64,000 nucleotides of DNA from contig NZ_JAGINW010000001.1 in NCBI RefSeq assembly GCF_017876405.1, positions 6,957,203-7,021,202 on the forward strand, read 5' to 3'. Of the stretch, positions 24,063 to 32,572 are shown in pieces (the stretch's first letter is position 1; every line of letters starts with the position of its first letter). Position numbers and translations under genes: made by a program. The notes beneath the pieces are model-generated. The model had not been told where the DNA came from. It did no database searches and saw nothing but the letters and a program-made list of their open reading frames with translations. Source of the DNA: Kibdelosporangium banguiense (lineage in GTDB: Bacteria > Actinomycetota > Actinomycetes > Mycobacteriales > Pseudonocardiaceae).

Positions 24063-24683
24063 TCAGCCGCCGAGCACCTCCTGCTGGGAAAGTTCGTCGT
24101 AGGCTTCGGCGAACTCGGCGGCGGCCATCGCACGCAGCCGGGGCGCGGCGGCCGGGTCGGCGAACGAACGCTGCAGCATCCAGATTCCGTTGCCCACGTC
24201 CGTGCCCGCGGCGTTGAGCCAGTCCAAGTCGAGTCGTTGCAGGGTGTTCTTCTGCGGGTCCGCGACGCCCGCGGCGCCGAGCTTCATGACCGACTTGTCG
24301 CTGAGACGGGCGGCCGTGGTGAACGCGCCCATCGCCTCGGCTTCGAGTTTGGCGCGCTGGGCCGGATCCCGGGTGAACTCGGCCTGGCCGAGCAGGCTGA
24401 GCCCGCTGACGATCTCCTCCCCGACGCGGCCCCTGATGTCCTCACGGATCACCGGATCGTGCGACCAGTCGAACGCCGGCCCGCACATCCAGCACTCGAA
24501 GTACTTCTCCCAGGGCCACTTGACCTGGATGTCGATGCAGTAGATCTTCAGCTGGCCGTTGCTCCAGATCGGCCAGCACAGCTTGCCGTGGTAGGGCGAG
24601 GCGGACGCCTGGCCGCTGCCCACCACGGTCAATGTCAGCAGGGCGGCCAGCAGCAGGGCGGCCCGGCGTAAGAAGTTCGGCAT
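24063..24683 (-). CDS. Secreted hypothetical protein
   Basis: The 206-residue protein has a clear Sec signal peptide (about 1-28; LLLAALLTLTVVGSGQASA). The mature part has five Cys/Trp-rich early residues (KLCWPIW, IYCIDI, ECWMCGPAF) and then an all-helical region to the C-terminus. I recognise no family. ATG 24683 is chosen because it gives the signal peptide. Confidence 0.7.
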   Translation of the reverse strand: MPNFLRRAALLLAALLTLTVVGSGQASASPYHGKLCWPIWSNGQLKIYCIDIQVKWPWEKYFECWMCGPAFDWSHDPVIREDIRGRVGEEIVSGLSLLGQAEFTRDPAQRAKLEAEAMGAFTTAARLSDKSVMKLGAAGVADPQKNTLQRLDLDWLNAAGTDVGNGIWMLQRSFADPAAAPRLRAMAAAEFAEAYDELSQQEVLGG

Positions 24684-24739
24684 ACCGGATTTCGTACGCC
24701 GCCTGTGTTGTGGGTTTGTTGTGGCTGGGTTGTCGCGTC

Positions 24740-26719
24740 TCAGCCGACGTGGACGCGGGGACGGCGGAGGAGGTCGGGTTCGCTGGCACGGAGGATCTCG
24801 CGGACCACCGGGGGTGTGTCGCCCTGGCCGAGGATGAGGTAGCGGAACAGGTGGCCGAGCGGGCTGCCCTCGGACCATTCGAAGTAGCAGTGCGGCAGGA
24901 CGCCGGTGGCGTCGCGCAGGGCCAGCAGGATTGCGGCGATGGCGTTGGGCACCGCGGTGCTCTGCACGCGCAGGACTCGGTGGCCGTCGATGTCGACGCC
25001 GCGTACTTGCAGGACGCCGCTGAACTCCGAGGGGTCGGTGACCTCGATCTCGAGGAACAGGATGTCGGCGGCGCCCGGCACCGGGTTCATGCCGCGCTGT
25101 TCACGTTCCTTGGCCAGGTACTCCGCGTCGTCGCCGGCCTGTTTCTTGTTGGCGATGATGTCGAGCTGGCCGTTGTGGGCCAGGGAGTCGGTGATGAACC
25201 GGCGGGCCGGCTCGTCGAACTCGATGCTGTCGGCGCGCAGCTCGGTCGTGCGCGTCACCCGGGAGATCAGCGAGACGATCACGATCCCGGCGATGAACGC
25301 CGCCGAGATGGCGATCCCGTCCGGCTTCTCGATCACGTTCTCCACCAGCGCGTACAGCAGCACCAGGGTCAGCAGGGTGAAGCCGGCGATCGCCCAGCGC
25401 TGCCGGGCGCGGATCGCCGAGACGGTCACCGCGAACGAGCCGGACACCATCATCGCCAGGATCCCGGTGGCATACGCCCCGGCCTGCGCGTTCACGTCCG
25501 CCCCGAACAGCACTGTGATGAAGATGCTGATCACGGTGTAGACGATCACCACCGGCCGCACGGCCCGGCCCCATTCGGGCGCCATTCCGTAGGACGGCAG
25601 ATACCGCGGCACGATGTTGATCAGCCCGGCCATCGCCGACGCACCGGCGAACCACAGGATCAGGATGCTGCTGATGTCGTACGCGGTTCCGAAGACCTCG
25701 CCCAGCTGTTCGTGGGCCAGATAGGCCAGCGCACGGCCGTTGGCCTCGCCGCCCGGCTGGAACTTCTCGGCCGGGATCAGCACAGTGGTGATGAAGCTCG
25801 TCGCGATCAGGTACACCGACATGATCAACGCGGCCACGGTCAGCAGCTTGCGGGTGTTGCGGACCCGCGACCGCATCTGCTCTTCGGGCGTGGAACCCTT
25901 CGCCGCCACCAGGGGCATCATGCTCACACCGGTCTCGAAGCCGGACAGGCCGAGCACGAGCATCGGGAACGCCAGCACGGCCGGCCCGACGATGTCGCCG
26001 AACCCGCTGCCACCCTCGGTCAGCCGGTCCACCCAGCGCGACATCAGTTCGGGGTGGCCGAACACGTCGGCCAGGCCCACTCCGACGATCACCGCGTTGA
26101 GCGCCAGGAAGATCGCGACCAACGGGATCGCCACGCCGACGGCCTCACTGAAGCCGAGCAGGAACACCCCGCCCAGGATGAGCAGCAGCACCGCGGTGAC
26201 GATGACCGCCTTGCCGTGCAGGAAATCCGGCGCGATCGGGTTCTCCAGCAGGTGCACGGTGGCGTCCGCGGAGGACAGTGTGATCGTCACGATCCATGAC
26301 GTGGCCACGAAACCGAGCAGGGCGAGCACGAAGATCTTGCCCCGCCAGAACGGCAGCAGATCCTCCAGCATCGCCACCGAGCCCTGTCCGTGCGGGCTTT
26401 CCCTGGCCACACGGCGGTACATCGGCAGCATGCCCAGCAGGGTGAGCGCCACGATCAGCAATGTGGCCAAGGGGGAGAGCGCGCCCGCGGCGAGTGCCGC
26501 GATAGCGGGCAAATAGGACAGTGTGGAGAAATAGTCCACACCGGTCAGGCACATGACTTTCCACCACGCCTGCGGTGTGGCGTGCTCGTCGGCGCTCTCC
26601 GGGCCGACCGGGGCGACCCGATGCTGCAGCAGCCAGCGGCCAAGCCCGTTACCAGGCGGTTTCTGGGCCTGTGGGCTCTGCACACTGGCTGGAACGGCCA
26701 GCTCGGGTTCGCTGCTCAT
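24740..26719 (-). CDS. APC-family amino acid/cation transporter
   Basis: The 659-residue protein has about twelve membrane segments (about 50-480) of the amino acid-polyamine-organocation type (GVDYFSTLSYLPAIAAL near the first helix, GLSGFETGVSMMP in helix 6 region) and a cytoplasmic C-terminal domain of about 170 residues. The long tail resembles transporters sometimes annotated as amino acid permeases of unknown substrate. It is a single gene; nothing nearby reveals the substrate. Confidence 0.82.
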   Translation of the reverse strand: MSSEPELAVPASVQSPQAQKPPGNGLGRWLLQHRVAPVGPESADEHATPQAWWKVMCLTGVDYFSTLSYLPAIAALAAGALSPLATLLIVALTLLGMLPMYRRVARESPHGQGSVAMLEDLLPFWRGKIFVLALLGFVATSWIVTITLSSADATVHLLENPIAPDFLHGKAVIVTAVLLLILGGVFLLGFSEAVGVAIPLVAIFLALNAVIVGVGLADVFGHPELMSRWVDRLTEGGSGFGDIVGPAVLAFPMLVLGLSGFETGVSMMPLVAAKGSTPEEQMRSRVRNTRKLLTVAALIMSVYLIATSFITTVLIPAEKFQPGGEANGRALAYLAHEQLGEVFGTAYDISSILILWFAGASAMAGLINIVPRYLPSYGMAPEWGRAVRPVVIVYTVISIFITVLFGADVNAQAGAYATGILAMMVSGSFAVTVSAIRARQRWAIAGFTLLTLVLLYALVENVIEKPDGIAISAAFIAGIVIVSLISRVTRTTELRADSIEFDEPARRFITDSLAHNGQLDIIANKKQAGDDAEYLAKEREQRGMNPVPGAADILFLEIEVTDPSEFSGVLQVRGVDIDGHRVLRVQSTAVPNAIAAILLALRDATGVLPHCYFEWSEGSPLGHLFRYLILGQGDTPPVVREILRASEPDLLRRPRVHVG

Positions 26720-26800
26720 CGGTTTCTCCCCTGGTCTCGCCCAGCCCGGCGAGCGTAAGAATGCCTGGTGTCCGCCCTGGTGCGGCCACCGGGTGGAGAG

Positions 26801-27166
26801 TCAGTCCCAGGCACGTTCGACGGCGTGCAGCGCGTCCGTGACGGTCATGCCAAGTGCCTTGGCCGACAGGACGAATTCGGCTGCGGCGCGGTCGAGCACA
26901 GCGGCCGAATCGGTTTCCTGAGTGGGGATCGCGGCGACAACCGTGCCTGCTCGCCGCGCGGTCTGCAGGACGCCCGCGGCTTCAAGCTCGCGGTAGACGC
27001 GGGCGACTGTCCCGGTGGAGAGGCCGAGGTCGCGGGCGAGCTGCCGGATCGACGGCAACTGGGCGCCGACGGGCAGGGCGCCGAGCTGAATCAGCCGGAC
27101 GAACTGGTCCTTGATCTGCCGCCATGGCGGGATTCCGCTGTCCGGATCGACGACGATCCGGTTCAC
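26801..27166 (-). CDS. GntR family (YtrA-type) transcriptional regulator
   Basis: The 121-residue protein is a short GntR protein of YtrA type: winged helix-turn-helix only (PPWRQIKDQFVRLIQLG, LPSIRQLARDLGLSTGTVAR, about residues 11-75) plus a short helical dimerisation tail. GTG 27166 overlaps the stop of the upstream membrane-protein gene by GTGA. YtrA-type regulators usually repress their own operon, and a matching inverted repeat is found upstream of the operon at 28019-28040. Confidence 0.87.
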   Translation of the reverse strand: MNRIVVDPDSGIPPWRQIKDQFVRLIQLGALPVGAQLPSIRQLARDLGLSTGTVARVYRELEAAGVLQTARRAGTVVAAIPTQETDSAAVLDRAAAEFVLSAKALGMTVTDALHAVERAWD

Positions 27167-28011
27167 GTCGCGGACTGTGCGTACCGCATTTTGCTGCCAG
27201 GATTGGCCACCCAGTACCAACCGGCCAGCCCGATGACCCCCAGGAGTACCCCGAAGCCGCTGCCGAAGGGCGCCGACGCGAGCCAGGACGGCGGTGGTTC
27301 CGGCGCGTGTGTTTCGTTCAGGAATGTGAGCCGGTCGTGGGCCAAGGCCGCCGCGGAAGCCATCCAGGCGATGCCGATACCGGCCCCGACCCGCGCACTG
27401 CGGGTCCTCAGCACGGCGTCGACCTGCGGATCCTGGACCGACGTACGGCTGACCGCGAACCCGATGATGCCCAGGACCTCGACCAGTCCCAGCACGACCA
27501 TCACGATCACGGTCCACCCGACCGGGTGGCCGAACTCGGCACGGGCCTGGTCGGACAAGGCGGCGGACGTGCTGACCCGGTCGGCCCACGGCTGCGCCAC
27601 CAGTCCGGCCACCGCGAGCCCGATGGCCAGCAGACCGAGCAGGACCAGTGCGACGACCGCCCACCGCTGGACCAGATCACTCCACTTGCGCGGTGTCAGC
27701 CCGGCGACCCGCAGGCCACGCGTCGGCCGGAACGAGCCGATCGCTTCTGCCACAAGCAATGCGGCGATCGCCGCGACGAAGACGTGCGGCCGCCATCCAG
27801 TCGGCAGGACCAGGGGCGCGAGCAGGAACAGCGGTGGGTAGAGCACCCGCCGGTTGCGTAGATAACGCACGGCCAGTGCCACCTGCTCTTCGCTCGCGTC
27901 ACGAACTCCCCAGTGTTTGAGGAAACGCCGCCCTGTGGACGTTGTCGGCCACAGCAGCACAAGCATCACAGCGCCGACGAACGCGTACGAACCTGCTGTT
28001 ACCCAGTCCAT
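27163..28011 (-). CDS. Multi-pass membrane protein, partner of GntR regulator
   Basis: The 282-residue protein has about seven hydrophobic segments and short loops. It lies directly before the YtrA-type regulator with GTGA overlap, an arrangement typical of envelope-stress-like or permease operons. No residue motif identifies an activity. The ATG at 28011 (MDWVTAGSYAF) is preferred over a GTG/ATG further upstream, which would overlap the candidate operator. Confidence 0.72.
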   Translation of the reverse strand: MDWVTAGSYAFVGAVMLVLLWPTTSTGRRFLKHWGVRDASEEQVALAVRYLRNRRVLYPPLFLLAPLVLPTGWRPHVFVAAIAALLVAEAIGSFRPTRGLRVAGLTPRKWSDLVQRWAVVALVLLGLLAIGLAVAGLVAQPWADRVSTSAALSDQARAEFGHPVGWTVIVMVVLGLVEVLGIIGFAVSRTSVQDPQVDAVLRTRSARVGAGIGIAWMASAAALAHDRLTFLNETHAPEPPPSWLASAPFGSGFGVLLGVIGLAGWYWVANPGSKMRYAQSAT

Positions 28012-28018
28012 GCCAACT

Positions 28019-28040
28019 TTGTACCACACGCTTGATACAA
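28019..28040. promoter_or_regulatory. Candidate GntR operator TTGTA-N12-TACAA
   Basis: TTGTACC at 28019-28025 and GATACAA at 28034-28040 form an imperfect inverted repeat 7 bp upstream of the membrane-protein start. Size and position suit a YtrA-type GntR dimer repressing its own operon. Inferred. Confidence 0.5.
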
Positions 28041-28139
28041 ACTGTGGTCGATACTACGTCAACAGTTGTTCCTGTCAGTGACGAAAACACCCGAAGAAGG
28101 CCCCGATCGGAGGATGGGACGGCGACTACCCTGGCCAGA

Positions 28140-28514
28140 GTGAGCGACAAGCCAGTCAAGATTCCCGGTCCGGACCACCCGATCACGGTCACTGCCACAC
28201 AGGGGCGTGTGGTGGTCAAGCTCGACGGCAAGGTCATCGCCGACTCGAGTGACGCGTTGACGTTGCAGGAGTCCACTTATCCGGCGGTGCAGTACATCCC
28301 GCGCAAGGACGTCGACTTCACCCTGCTGGAGCGCACGGACATGCAGACGTACTGCCCGTTCAAGGGCGACGCGGCGTACTACAGCATCCCGAGCGGCGGC
28401 GAGCGGTCGGCGAACTCGGTGTGGACGTACGAGTCGCCGCACGACGCGGTCGCCGAGATCAAGGACCACGTCGCCTTCTACCCCAACCGCGTGGACTCGA
28501 TCGAGATCGTCTAA
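28140..28514 (+). CDS. DUF427 domain protein
   Basis: The 124-residue protein matches the DUF427 family: TQGRVVVKLDGKVIADS near the start and the hallmark TYCPFKGDAAYYSI (about 73-86), ending with VAFYPNRVDSIEI. The biochemical role of the family is unsettled. GTG 28140 is chosen because sequence upstream is unlike the family. The stop overlaps the next ATG (TAATG), so the two genes are coupled. Confidence 0.87.
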   Translation: MSDKPVKIPGPDHPITVTATQGRVVVKLDGKVIADSSDALTLQESTYPAVQYIPRKDVDFTLLERTDMQTYCPFKGDAAYYSIPSGGERSANSVWTYESPHDAVAEIKDHVAFYPNRVDSIEIV

Positions 28515-29131
28515 TGACTGTCCTGGCCCTGGTCCTCCTGGTGGTCTTCCTGTTCGGAGGGTTCGCGCTCCGGGTGATCGTCCACAGGCGGGCGACCGGG
28601 TCGTCCGGGGTCAACAGTGTGCTGCGGGGTGAGCCCGGAACACCCGAGTGGTGGGCCGGGGTGACGCTCGCGGTGGCGACGTTGACCTGCATCGCCGGTC
28701 CGATCGTGCAGTTGGCTGGGCTCGACCCGGTCAGTGCACTGGTGGCCCCGGCGATTCAGGTCATCGGTGGTGTCCTTGCCGTACTGGGCTTTGCGGGCAC
28801 AGTCGTTGCCCAGCAAGTGATGGGCCGCTCGTGGCGGCTCGGCGTGAACCCGGATGAGACGACGGTGCTCGTCACCGGCGGGCTGTTCGCGCTGATGCGT
28901 AACCCGGTTTTCAGTACCACGGTCATCTGCTTCGCCGGATTGACGTTGCTGGTGCCCAACATTGTCGCGCTCGCCGGTTTCGCGCTGCAGCTGATCGCGG
29001 TCGAGTTGCAGGTCCGGGTCGTCGAAGAGCCTTACCTGCGCAGGGTTCACGGCGATGCCTATGTGGGCTACGGCAGTCGGGTCGGCCGGTTTGTGCCGGG
29101 CGTCGGCCGGTTGGTTAACCAGTCGTCGTAG
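28514..29131 (+). CDS. Isoprenylcysteine carboxyl methyltransferase-like membrane protein
   Basis: The 205-residue protein has about five membrane segments and ends with the ICMT/phospholipid methyltransferase signature region: LVTGGLFALMRNPVFSTTV (the RNP step, about 116-134) and VVEEPYLRRVHGDAYVGY (EEPYL, about 172-189). Bacterial members methylate small molecules or lipids with SAM at the membrane; substrates are mostly unknown. It starts one base inside the DUF427 stop. Confidence 0.85.
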   Translation: MTVLALVLLVVFLFGGFALRVIVHRRATGSSGVNSVLRGEPGTPEWWAGVTLAVATLTCIAGPIVQLAGLDPVSALVAPAIQVIGGVLAVLGFAGTVVAQQVMGRSWRLGVNPDETTVLVTGGLFALMRNPVFSTTVICFAGLTLLVPNIVALAGFALQLIAVELQVRVVEEPYLRRVHGDAYVGYGSRVGRFVPGVGRLVNQSS

Positions 29132-29158
29132 ATCCGGCTGATCCCTAGACTCGGCGGT

Positions 29159-29911
29159 ATGAACGAGTGGGCGCGTGGGGTCAAGAGGGTTGCCGTGCTG
29201 ACCGGTGCCGGGATCTCGACGGACTCCGGCATCCCGGACTTCCGTGGCCCGGATGGCTTGTGGACCAAGGATCCCAGCCTGGCCGAGGCATTCACCTACG
29301 ACCGGTTCATGACCGACGGTGAAGTCCGCAAGCGGTTCTGGTCGACCTACAGCGGGCACACGGCCTGGGTCGCTGAGCCGAACCCGGCGCACCGGGCGCT
29401 CGCGGAGCTGGATCAGTCGGGTGTGGCGTTGCGTGTCCTGACCCAGAACATCGACGGCCTGCACCAGCGCGCCGGGCTTGCCGACCGGAAAGTGCTGGAG
29501 CTGCACGGTTCCATGCACAAGGCGGCCTGCACGAAGTGCGAAGCGACCGTGACGAGCGCCGATGTCATAGCCAGGGTGCGGGCCGGCGAACCCGACCCGC
29601 CGTGCGCGCAGTGCGGTGGCGTGCTGAAGCTCGGCATCGTCCTCTTTGGTGAGTACCTGGACGGCGACGTGCTCGGCCAGGCCGAGAAGATCGCTGCGGC
29701 GAGCCAGTTGTTCCTGGCGATCGGCAGTTCGCTCGAGGTCGAACCCGCGGCGTCGATGTGCGCGGTCGCCGTGGCCGCGGGTGCCAGCCTGGTGATCATC
29801 AATCGCGATCCGACGCCTTATGACCGAATCGCGACCGAGGTGATCCGGGAGCCGATCGGCACGGCCGTGCCCAAGGTCTGCGCCGAGATCATGGCTGGTT
29901 CATCTGGATGA
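29159..29911 (+). CDS. NAD-dependent protein deacylase (sirtuin)
   Basis: The 250-residue protein has all sirtuin motifs: VLTGAGISTDSGIPDFRG (about 13-30), TQNIDGLHQRAG (about 95-106), catalytic His in LELHGSMH, zinc Cys in CTKCEA and CAQCGG, and AIGSSLEVEPAAS. It removes acyl groups from lysines in the cytosol using NAD. ATG 29159 is 27 bp after the previous gene. It overlaps the convergent DUF89 gene by 23 bp at the 3' end. Confidence 0.92.
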   Translation: MNEWARGVKRVAVLTGAGISTDSGIPDFRGPDGLWTKDPSLAEAFTYDRFMTDGEVRKRFWSTYSGHTAWVAEPNPAHRALAELDQSGVALRVLTQNIDGLHQRAGLADRKVLELHGSMHKAACTKCEATVTSADVIARVRAGEPDPPCAQCGGVLKLGIVLFGEYLDGDVLGQAEKIAAASQLFLAIGSSLEVEPAASMCAVAVAAGASLVIINRDPTPYDRIATEVIREPIGTAVPKVCAEIMAGSSG

Positions 29912-30959
29912 GCGCGTGTGCGCCGGTCACGCGCTCGGCCGGGTCGACTTCGGCGCCGACGAGCACTTCGGACTTGAGTATCCGCAGTGCCACAACTGGC
30001 CCCGCGAGATAGGAAACGGCGTCCTGGAAGGAAGTTCCGGGCTCCCAGTAGCAGTCGCCGACCAGCCGCCGGTAGTTGAGATCGCCCTTGAAGATCGTCA
30101 GCCCATGGCCGAGATCCAGGTCTTCCGGCATGTCCCGGAAGGACAGTGGAGCACAGTGGAAGGGGTGGGTGCGCAAGCGCATCCGCCCTTCCGCGGCGGC
30201 CTTGTGCAGCCGGTCTCCCGCGCCGCCAGGGAGATCGCGCAGCCGGCGTAGGCATTCGCCGACGTCCGTGTGCGTGGCATCGGAGACGAAGTACGGGTAC
30301 GGCTTGGTGTGCAGCAGGATCTCGCTGGCCCGGCCGGATGTCAGCAGGTGGTCGGCGAAAATCAAGTCGGACAACAGTTCCCGGCCCGCGTTGTCCAGGA
30401 CGAACGTCACCGGCACGGGACCGTGCGCGTCGAAGAACTCCCGGACATGAGCGCTGTCGTCGGCGACGAGTTGATCGTGGACGTCTGTCGACCCGGCTAT
30501 CAGCTGGAATCCAAGGTCGGCGCGGTTTCCGTACAGCGACGCCAGCAAAGCCGTGTCGAAGTCCAAGTCCTCGCGGAGCCAGCCGTAGTCCTCGGCGAGG
30601 CTGGGGGAGAGCAGTTCGGCGGTCTTGAACGGCGCGAACGGGTCGACCCCGGTGTCGAAGTAGCCCACGGCACCGAGCAATCGCCGGTAGAAGTAGCTTT
30701 CGGCCCACAGGAAAGGCGCCTTCGACCAGGGTGTGCCGATGTACCCGCGGTCCCAGGCGAGCCAGCGGTCACGGTCGAAAGCATCGTCGGCCAGCGTGAT
30801 CACGCCGTCATGCGTCTCGGCGACGAGCGCCTCCAGCGCCGTACGTTCCGCAGGCCCGTACGGGTGCGCGTCGAACAGTCGCCGGATCATCTCCGGGTGC
30901 CGCTCGTGGAACACCTGGTGGGCGAAGGCACTTTCAAGAGTCACAACGGATGCACGCAC
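29889..30959 (-). CDS. DUF89/ARMT1-like metal-dependent damage-control phosphatase
   Basis: The product is about 356 residues. The DUF89 metal site is visible in VTFVLDNAGRELLSDLIFAD (Asp-Asn pair and downstream Asp, about 200-219) and LTIFKGDLNYRRLVGD (about 303-318). Family members dephosphorylate damaged or excess sugar phosphates. The start is uncertain: GTG 30959 (MRASVVTLES) is preferred, and a TTG at 30977 would add six residues. No ribosome-binding site is seen for either. Confidence 0.8.
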   Translation of the reverse strand: MRASVVTLESAFAHQVFHERHPEMIRRLFDAHPYGPAERTALEALVAETHDGVITLADDAFDRDRWLAWDRGYIGTPWSKAPFLWAESYFYRRLLGAVGYFDTGVDPFAPFKTAELLSPSLAEDYGWLREDLDFDTALLASLYGNRADLGFQLIAGSTDVHDQLVADDSAHVREFFDAHGPVPVTFVLDNAGRELLSDLIFADHLLTSGRASEILLHTKPYPYFVSDATHTDVGECLRRLRDLPGGAGDRLHKAAAEGRMRLRTHPFHCAPLSFRDMPEDLDLGHGLTIFKGDLNYRRLVGDCYWEPGTSFQDAVSYLAGPVVALRILKSEVLVGAEVDPAERVTGAHALIQMNQP

Positions 30960-31073
30960 AGGACCGAGCGTAGACAAGGCGTTGGTGTGGCCGGGGTCAC
31001 ATCAGTTTGCCGGTGAGTATCCCGCGTATGCCTGGTCGAAACGAGCACAACCCTTTGAGCGAGGAGAACCGCC

Positions 31074-31607
31074 ATGATCACCAACCTGGTGCACCAGTCC
31101 GTCGACGGCTTCATCTGCGGCCCGAACGGTGAGTTCGACTGGCCGGTCTTCGGCGCCGAGATGTCCGCGTACGCCAACGAGGCCAGCGAGAAGGCCACGC
31201 ACTTCCTCTACGGCCGTGGCGTCTGGGAGCTGATGTCGGGCTACTGGCCGACGGCCGACGAGGTCTCGACGCACCCCCACGACGTGCGGTTCGCCAAACT
31301 GTGGCGGGAGAAATCGAAAATCGTCGTCTCGACGACTGTTGCGAAAGCCGAATGGAACACCCAGGTGGTCACTGATGTGGACGAACTGGCCGCGATCCCG
31401 GGCGACAAGATCATGTTCGGCGGGTCGGGCCTGGCCGCGAGCCTCACCGCGCGCCGCATGATCGACGAGTACCTGGTCTTCGTGCATCCGGTCGTGCTGG
31501 GCGGCGGGAAACCGAACTTCAAGGACCCGGCCGCGCGCATCGACTTGGATCTCGCCGAGACGCGGTTGCTGGACGAGAAGGTCGTGCTGCTTCGCTACCA
31601 GCGCTGA
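31074..31607 (+). CDS. Dihydrofolate reductase family protein (RibD C-terminal-like)
   Basis: The 177-residue protein has the RibD_C/DHFR-like fold: LVHQSVDGFICGPNG near the start, FLYGRGVWELM (about 43-53), IMFGGSGLAASLTARRMIDE (about 112-131) and HPVVLGGGKPNF (about 138-149). It probably reduces a small molecule with NADPH; these proteins are common and rarely characterised. A strong GAGCGAGGAG site precedes the ATG. Confidence 0.87.
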   Translation: MITNLVHQSVDGFICGPNGEFDWPVFGAEMSAYANEASEKATHFLYGRGVWELMSGYWPTADEVSTHPHDVRFAKLWREKSKIVVSTTVAKAEWNTQVVTDVDELAAIPGDKIMFGGSGLAASLTARRMIDEYLVFVHPVVLGGGKPNFKDPAARIDLDLAETRLLDEKVVLLRYQR

Positions 31608-31631
31608 GGAATTCGGCGGATACTGGCGTTC

Positions 31632-31826
31632 ATGGACGAGAACGAGCGTACCGAGCGGTTCACCGACGAAGAGTTGGCGTTTCTGCGGTTCGCGCAGTTC
31701 GGCGAGCTCCCGCCCCGTGTCCACCCGAGCGAGATGATCGAGACCGTCGATACGGTCGAATGGGACCTGCCCAAGATCCACCGGCCGTACGACCTCGGCC
31801 CCGAAGGCCCGCTCAACGCGCACTGA
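31632..31826 (+). CDS. Small acidic hypothetical protein
   Basis: The 64-residue protein starts at an ATG 24 bp after the reductase stop. It is acidic (MDENERTERFTDEELAFLRF) with a conserved-looking Pro-rich second half ending HRPYDLGPEGPL. Codon use is normal and no domain is recognised. It may be a co-transcribed partner of the reductase. Confidence 0.55.
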   Translation: MDENERTERFTDEELAFLRFAQFGELPPRVHPSEMIETVDTVEWDLPKIHRPYDLGPEGPLNAH

Positions 31827-31858
31827 CCACCCCTTCAGCTGCGTGATCGCTGACGCCA

Positions 31859-31909
31859 GGTGAAGATGAAGAAGTCCTCATCTTCATCTCACCCGGCCGT
31901 CACGGCCGG
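31859..31909. repeat. Two adjacent inverted repeats before a decayed response regulator
   Basis: GGTGA plus GATGAAGA (31859-31872, with one bulged A) pairs with TCTTCATC plus TCACC (31881-31893). The right arm also contains the tandem repeat TCATCT-TCATCT (31878-31889). A second perfect hairpin CCGGCCG-TCA-CGGCCGG spans 31893-31909. These may be relics of a two-component promoter with tandem operator repeats. Confidence 0.55.
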
Positions 31910-31917
31910 TCGGCAGG

Positions 31918-32109
31918 GTGGAACGCGTGGTCCGGATCAAGCGCGTCGCGGCGATGGGCTGGCTCGTGCTGCTGATGCTGTCGCACGTGTGGGGTTACGA
32001 CTTCGATCCCGGGTCGAACGTGGTGGACGTGTACGTGCGGACCCTGCGCCGCAAGATCGGCGCGGAGCACATCGAGACCGTGCGCGGAATGGGCTATCGG
32101 CTGGGGTAG
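31918..32109 (+). pseudogene. Remnant of an OmpR/PhoB-family response regulator (C-terminal DNA-binding part)
   Basis: About 45 codons (roughly 31969-32109) match the last part of an OmpR-family winged helix: HVWGYDFDPGSNVVDVYVRT, LRRKIGAEHIETVRGMGYRL. The receiver domain and the first part of the DNA-binding domain are missing, and the preceding residues are unlike any response regulator. No histidine kinase follows. This is a degraded gene with the intact 3' end still in frame. Confidence 0.75.
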
Positions 32110-32151
32110 GCCGCTATTCACCCCTATTCCTCGACGGATTTATACAAGCGA

Positions 32152-32180
32152 TTGACACGCTCGTTCAAGGCGGTCATGAT
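32152..32180 (+). promoter_or_regulatory. Sigma-70-like promoter for the acyl carrier protein gene
   Basis: A consensus TTGACA (32152-32157) is followed after 17 bp by CATGAT (32175-32180). The ATG of the carrier protein begins 7 bp after the -10 box, so transcription and translation may start at the same base (leaderless mRNA). Confidence 0.65.
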
Positions 32181-32186
32181 TCTCTC

Positions 32187-32468
32187 ATGACAACTTACAC
32201 AAGCGTCCTAGCCGCTCCCGCCTTCGACTCCCGGTTCGAATCCGCCCTCCGCAACGTCCTTCCTTTCCTGGACGCTGACGTGGCACTCACCCCGGAGGTC
32301 GGTCTCCGTGATCTGGGACTGGACTCGATGGGCATGGTCGAACTGCTCGCGGAGCTGGAAAGCGGCTACGACGTGCGGTTCCGTGACGAGGCGCTGACCA
32401 TGGCGACCTTCTCGACGCCGGGTGTGCTGTGGGGCGTGCTGTCCTCGATGCTCGTCGTTCTGGTGTGA
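32187..32468 (+). CDS. Stand-alone acyl carrier protein
   Basis: The 93-residue protein has the phosphopantetheine attachment motif LRDLGLDSMGMVELLAELE (about 42-60) with the Ser in DSM. Length and motif fit a free carrier protein. It lacks polyketide, fatty acid or peptide synthetase neighbours in this window, so its acyl partner is unknown. ATG 32187 directly follows a good -10 box and no ribosome-binding site is needed if the message is leaderless. Confidence 0.85.
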   Translation: MTTYTSVLAAPAFDSRFESALRNVLPFLDADVALTPEVGLRDLGLDSMGMVELLAELESGYDVRFRDEALTMATFSTPGVLWGVLSSMLVVLV

Positions 32469-32572
32469 ATTCCGGCCCTGGTCTCAACCCGGCATGACCC
32501 CTATTTTTTTGATTCCCGTAAAACGTACGTACGAATGAGACGGGAAATCGTCATGACCGCCGACGCAACCGC
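32469..32572. other. Intergenic segment with CGTACGTACG palindrome
   Basis: This short gap holds a T7 run (about 32503-32510), a flanking inverted repeat of the type GATTCCCGT/ACGGGAAATC and a perfect 10-bp palindrome CGTACGTACG at 32524-32533. The palindrome resembles the TetR-linked CGTAC-N3-GTACG site at 52652. It may terminate the carrier protein message or carry an operator. Confidence 0.35.

Noticed and set aside
26720..26800. Riboswitch upstream of the APC transporter
   Set aside because: The gap of about 80 bp to the adjacent GntR gene is too short for a ydaO-type or similar element and shows no recognisable conserved core.
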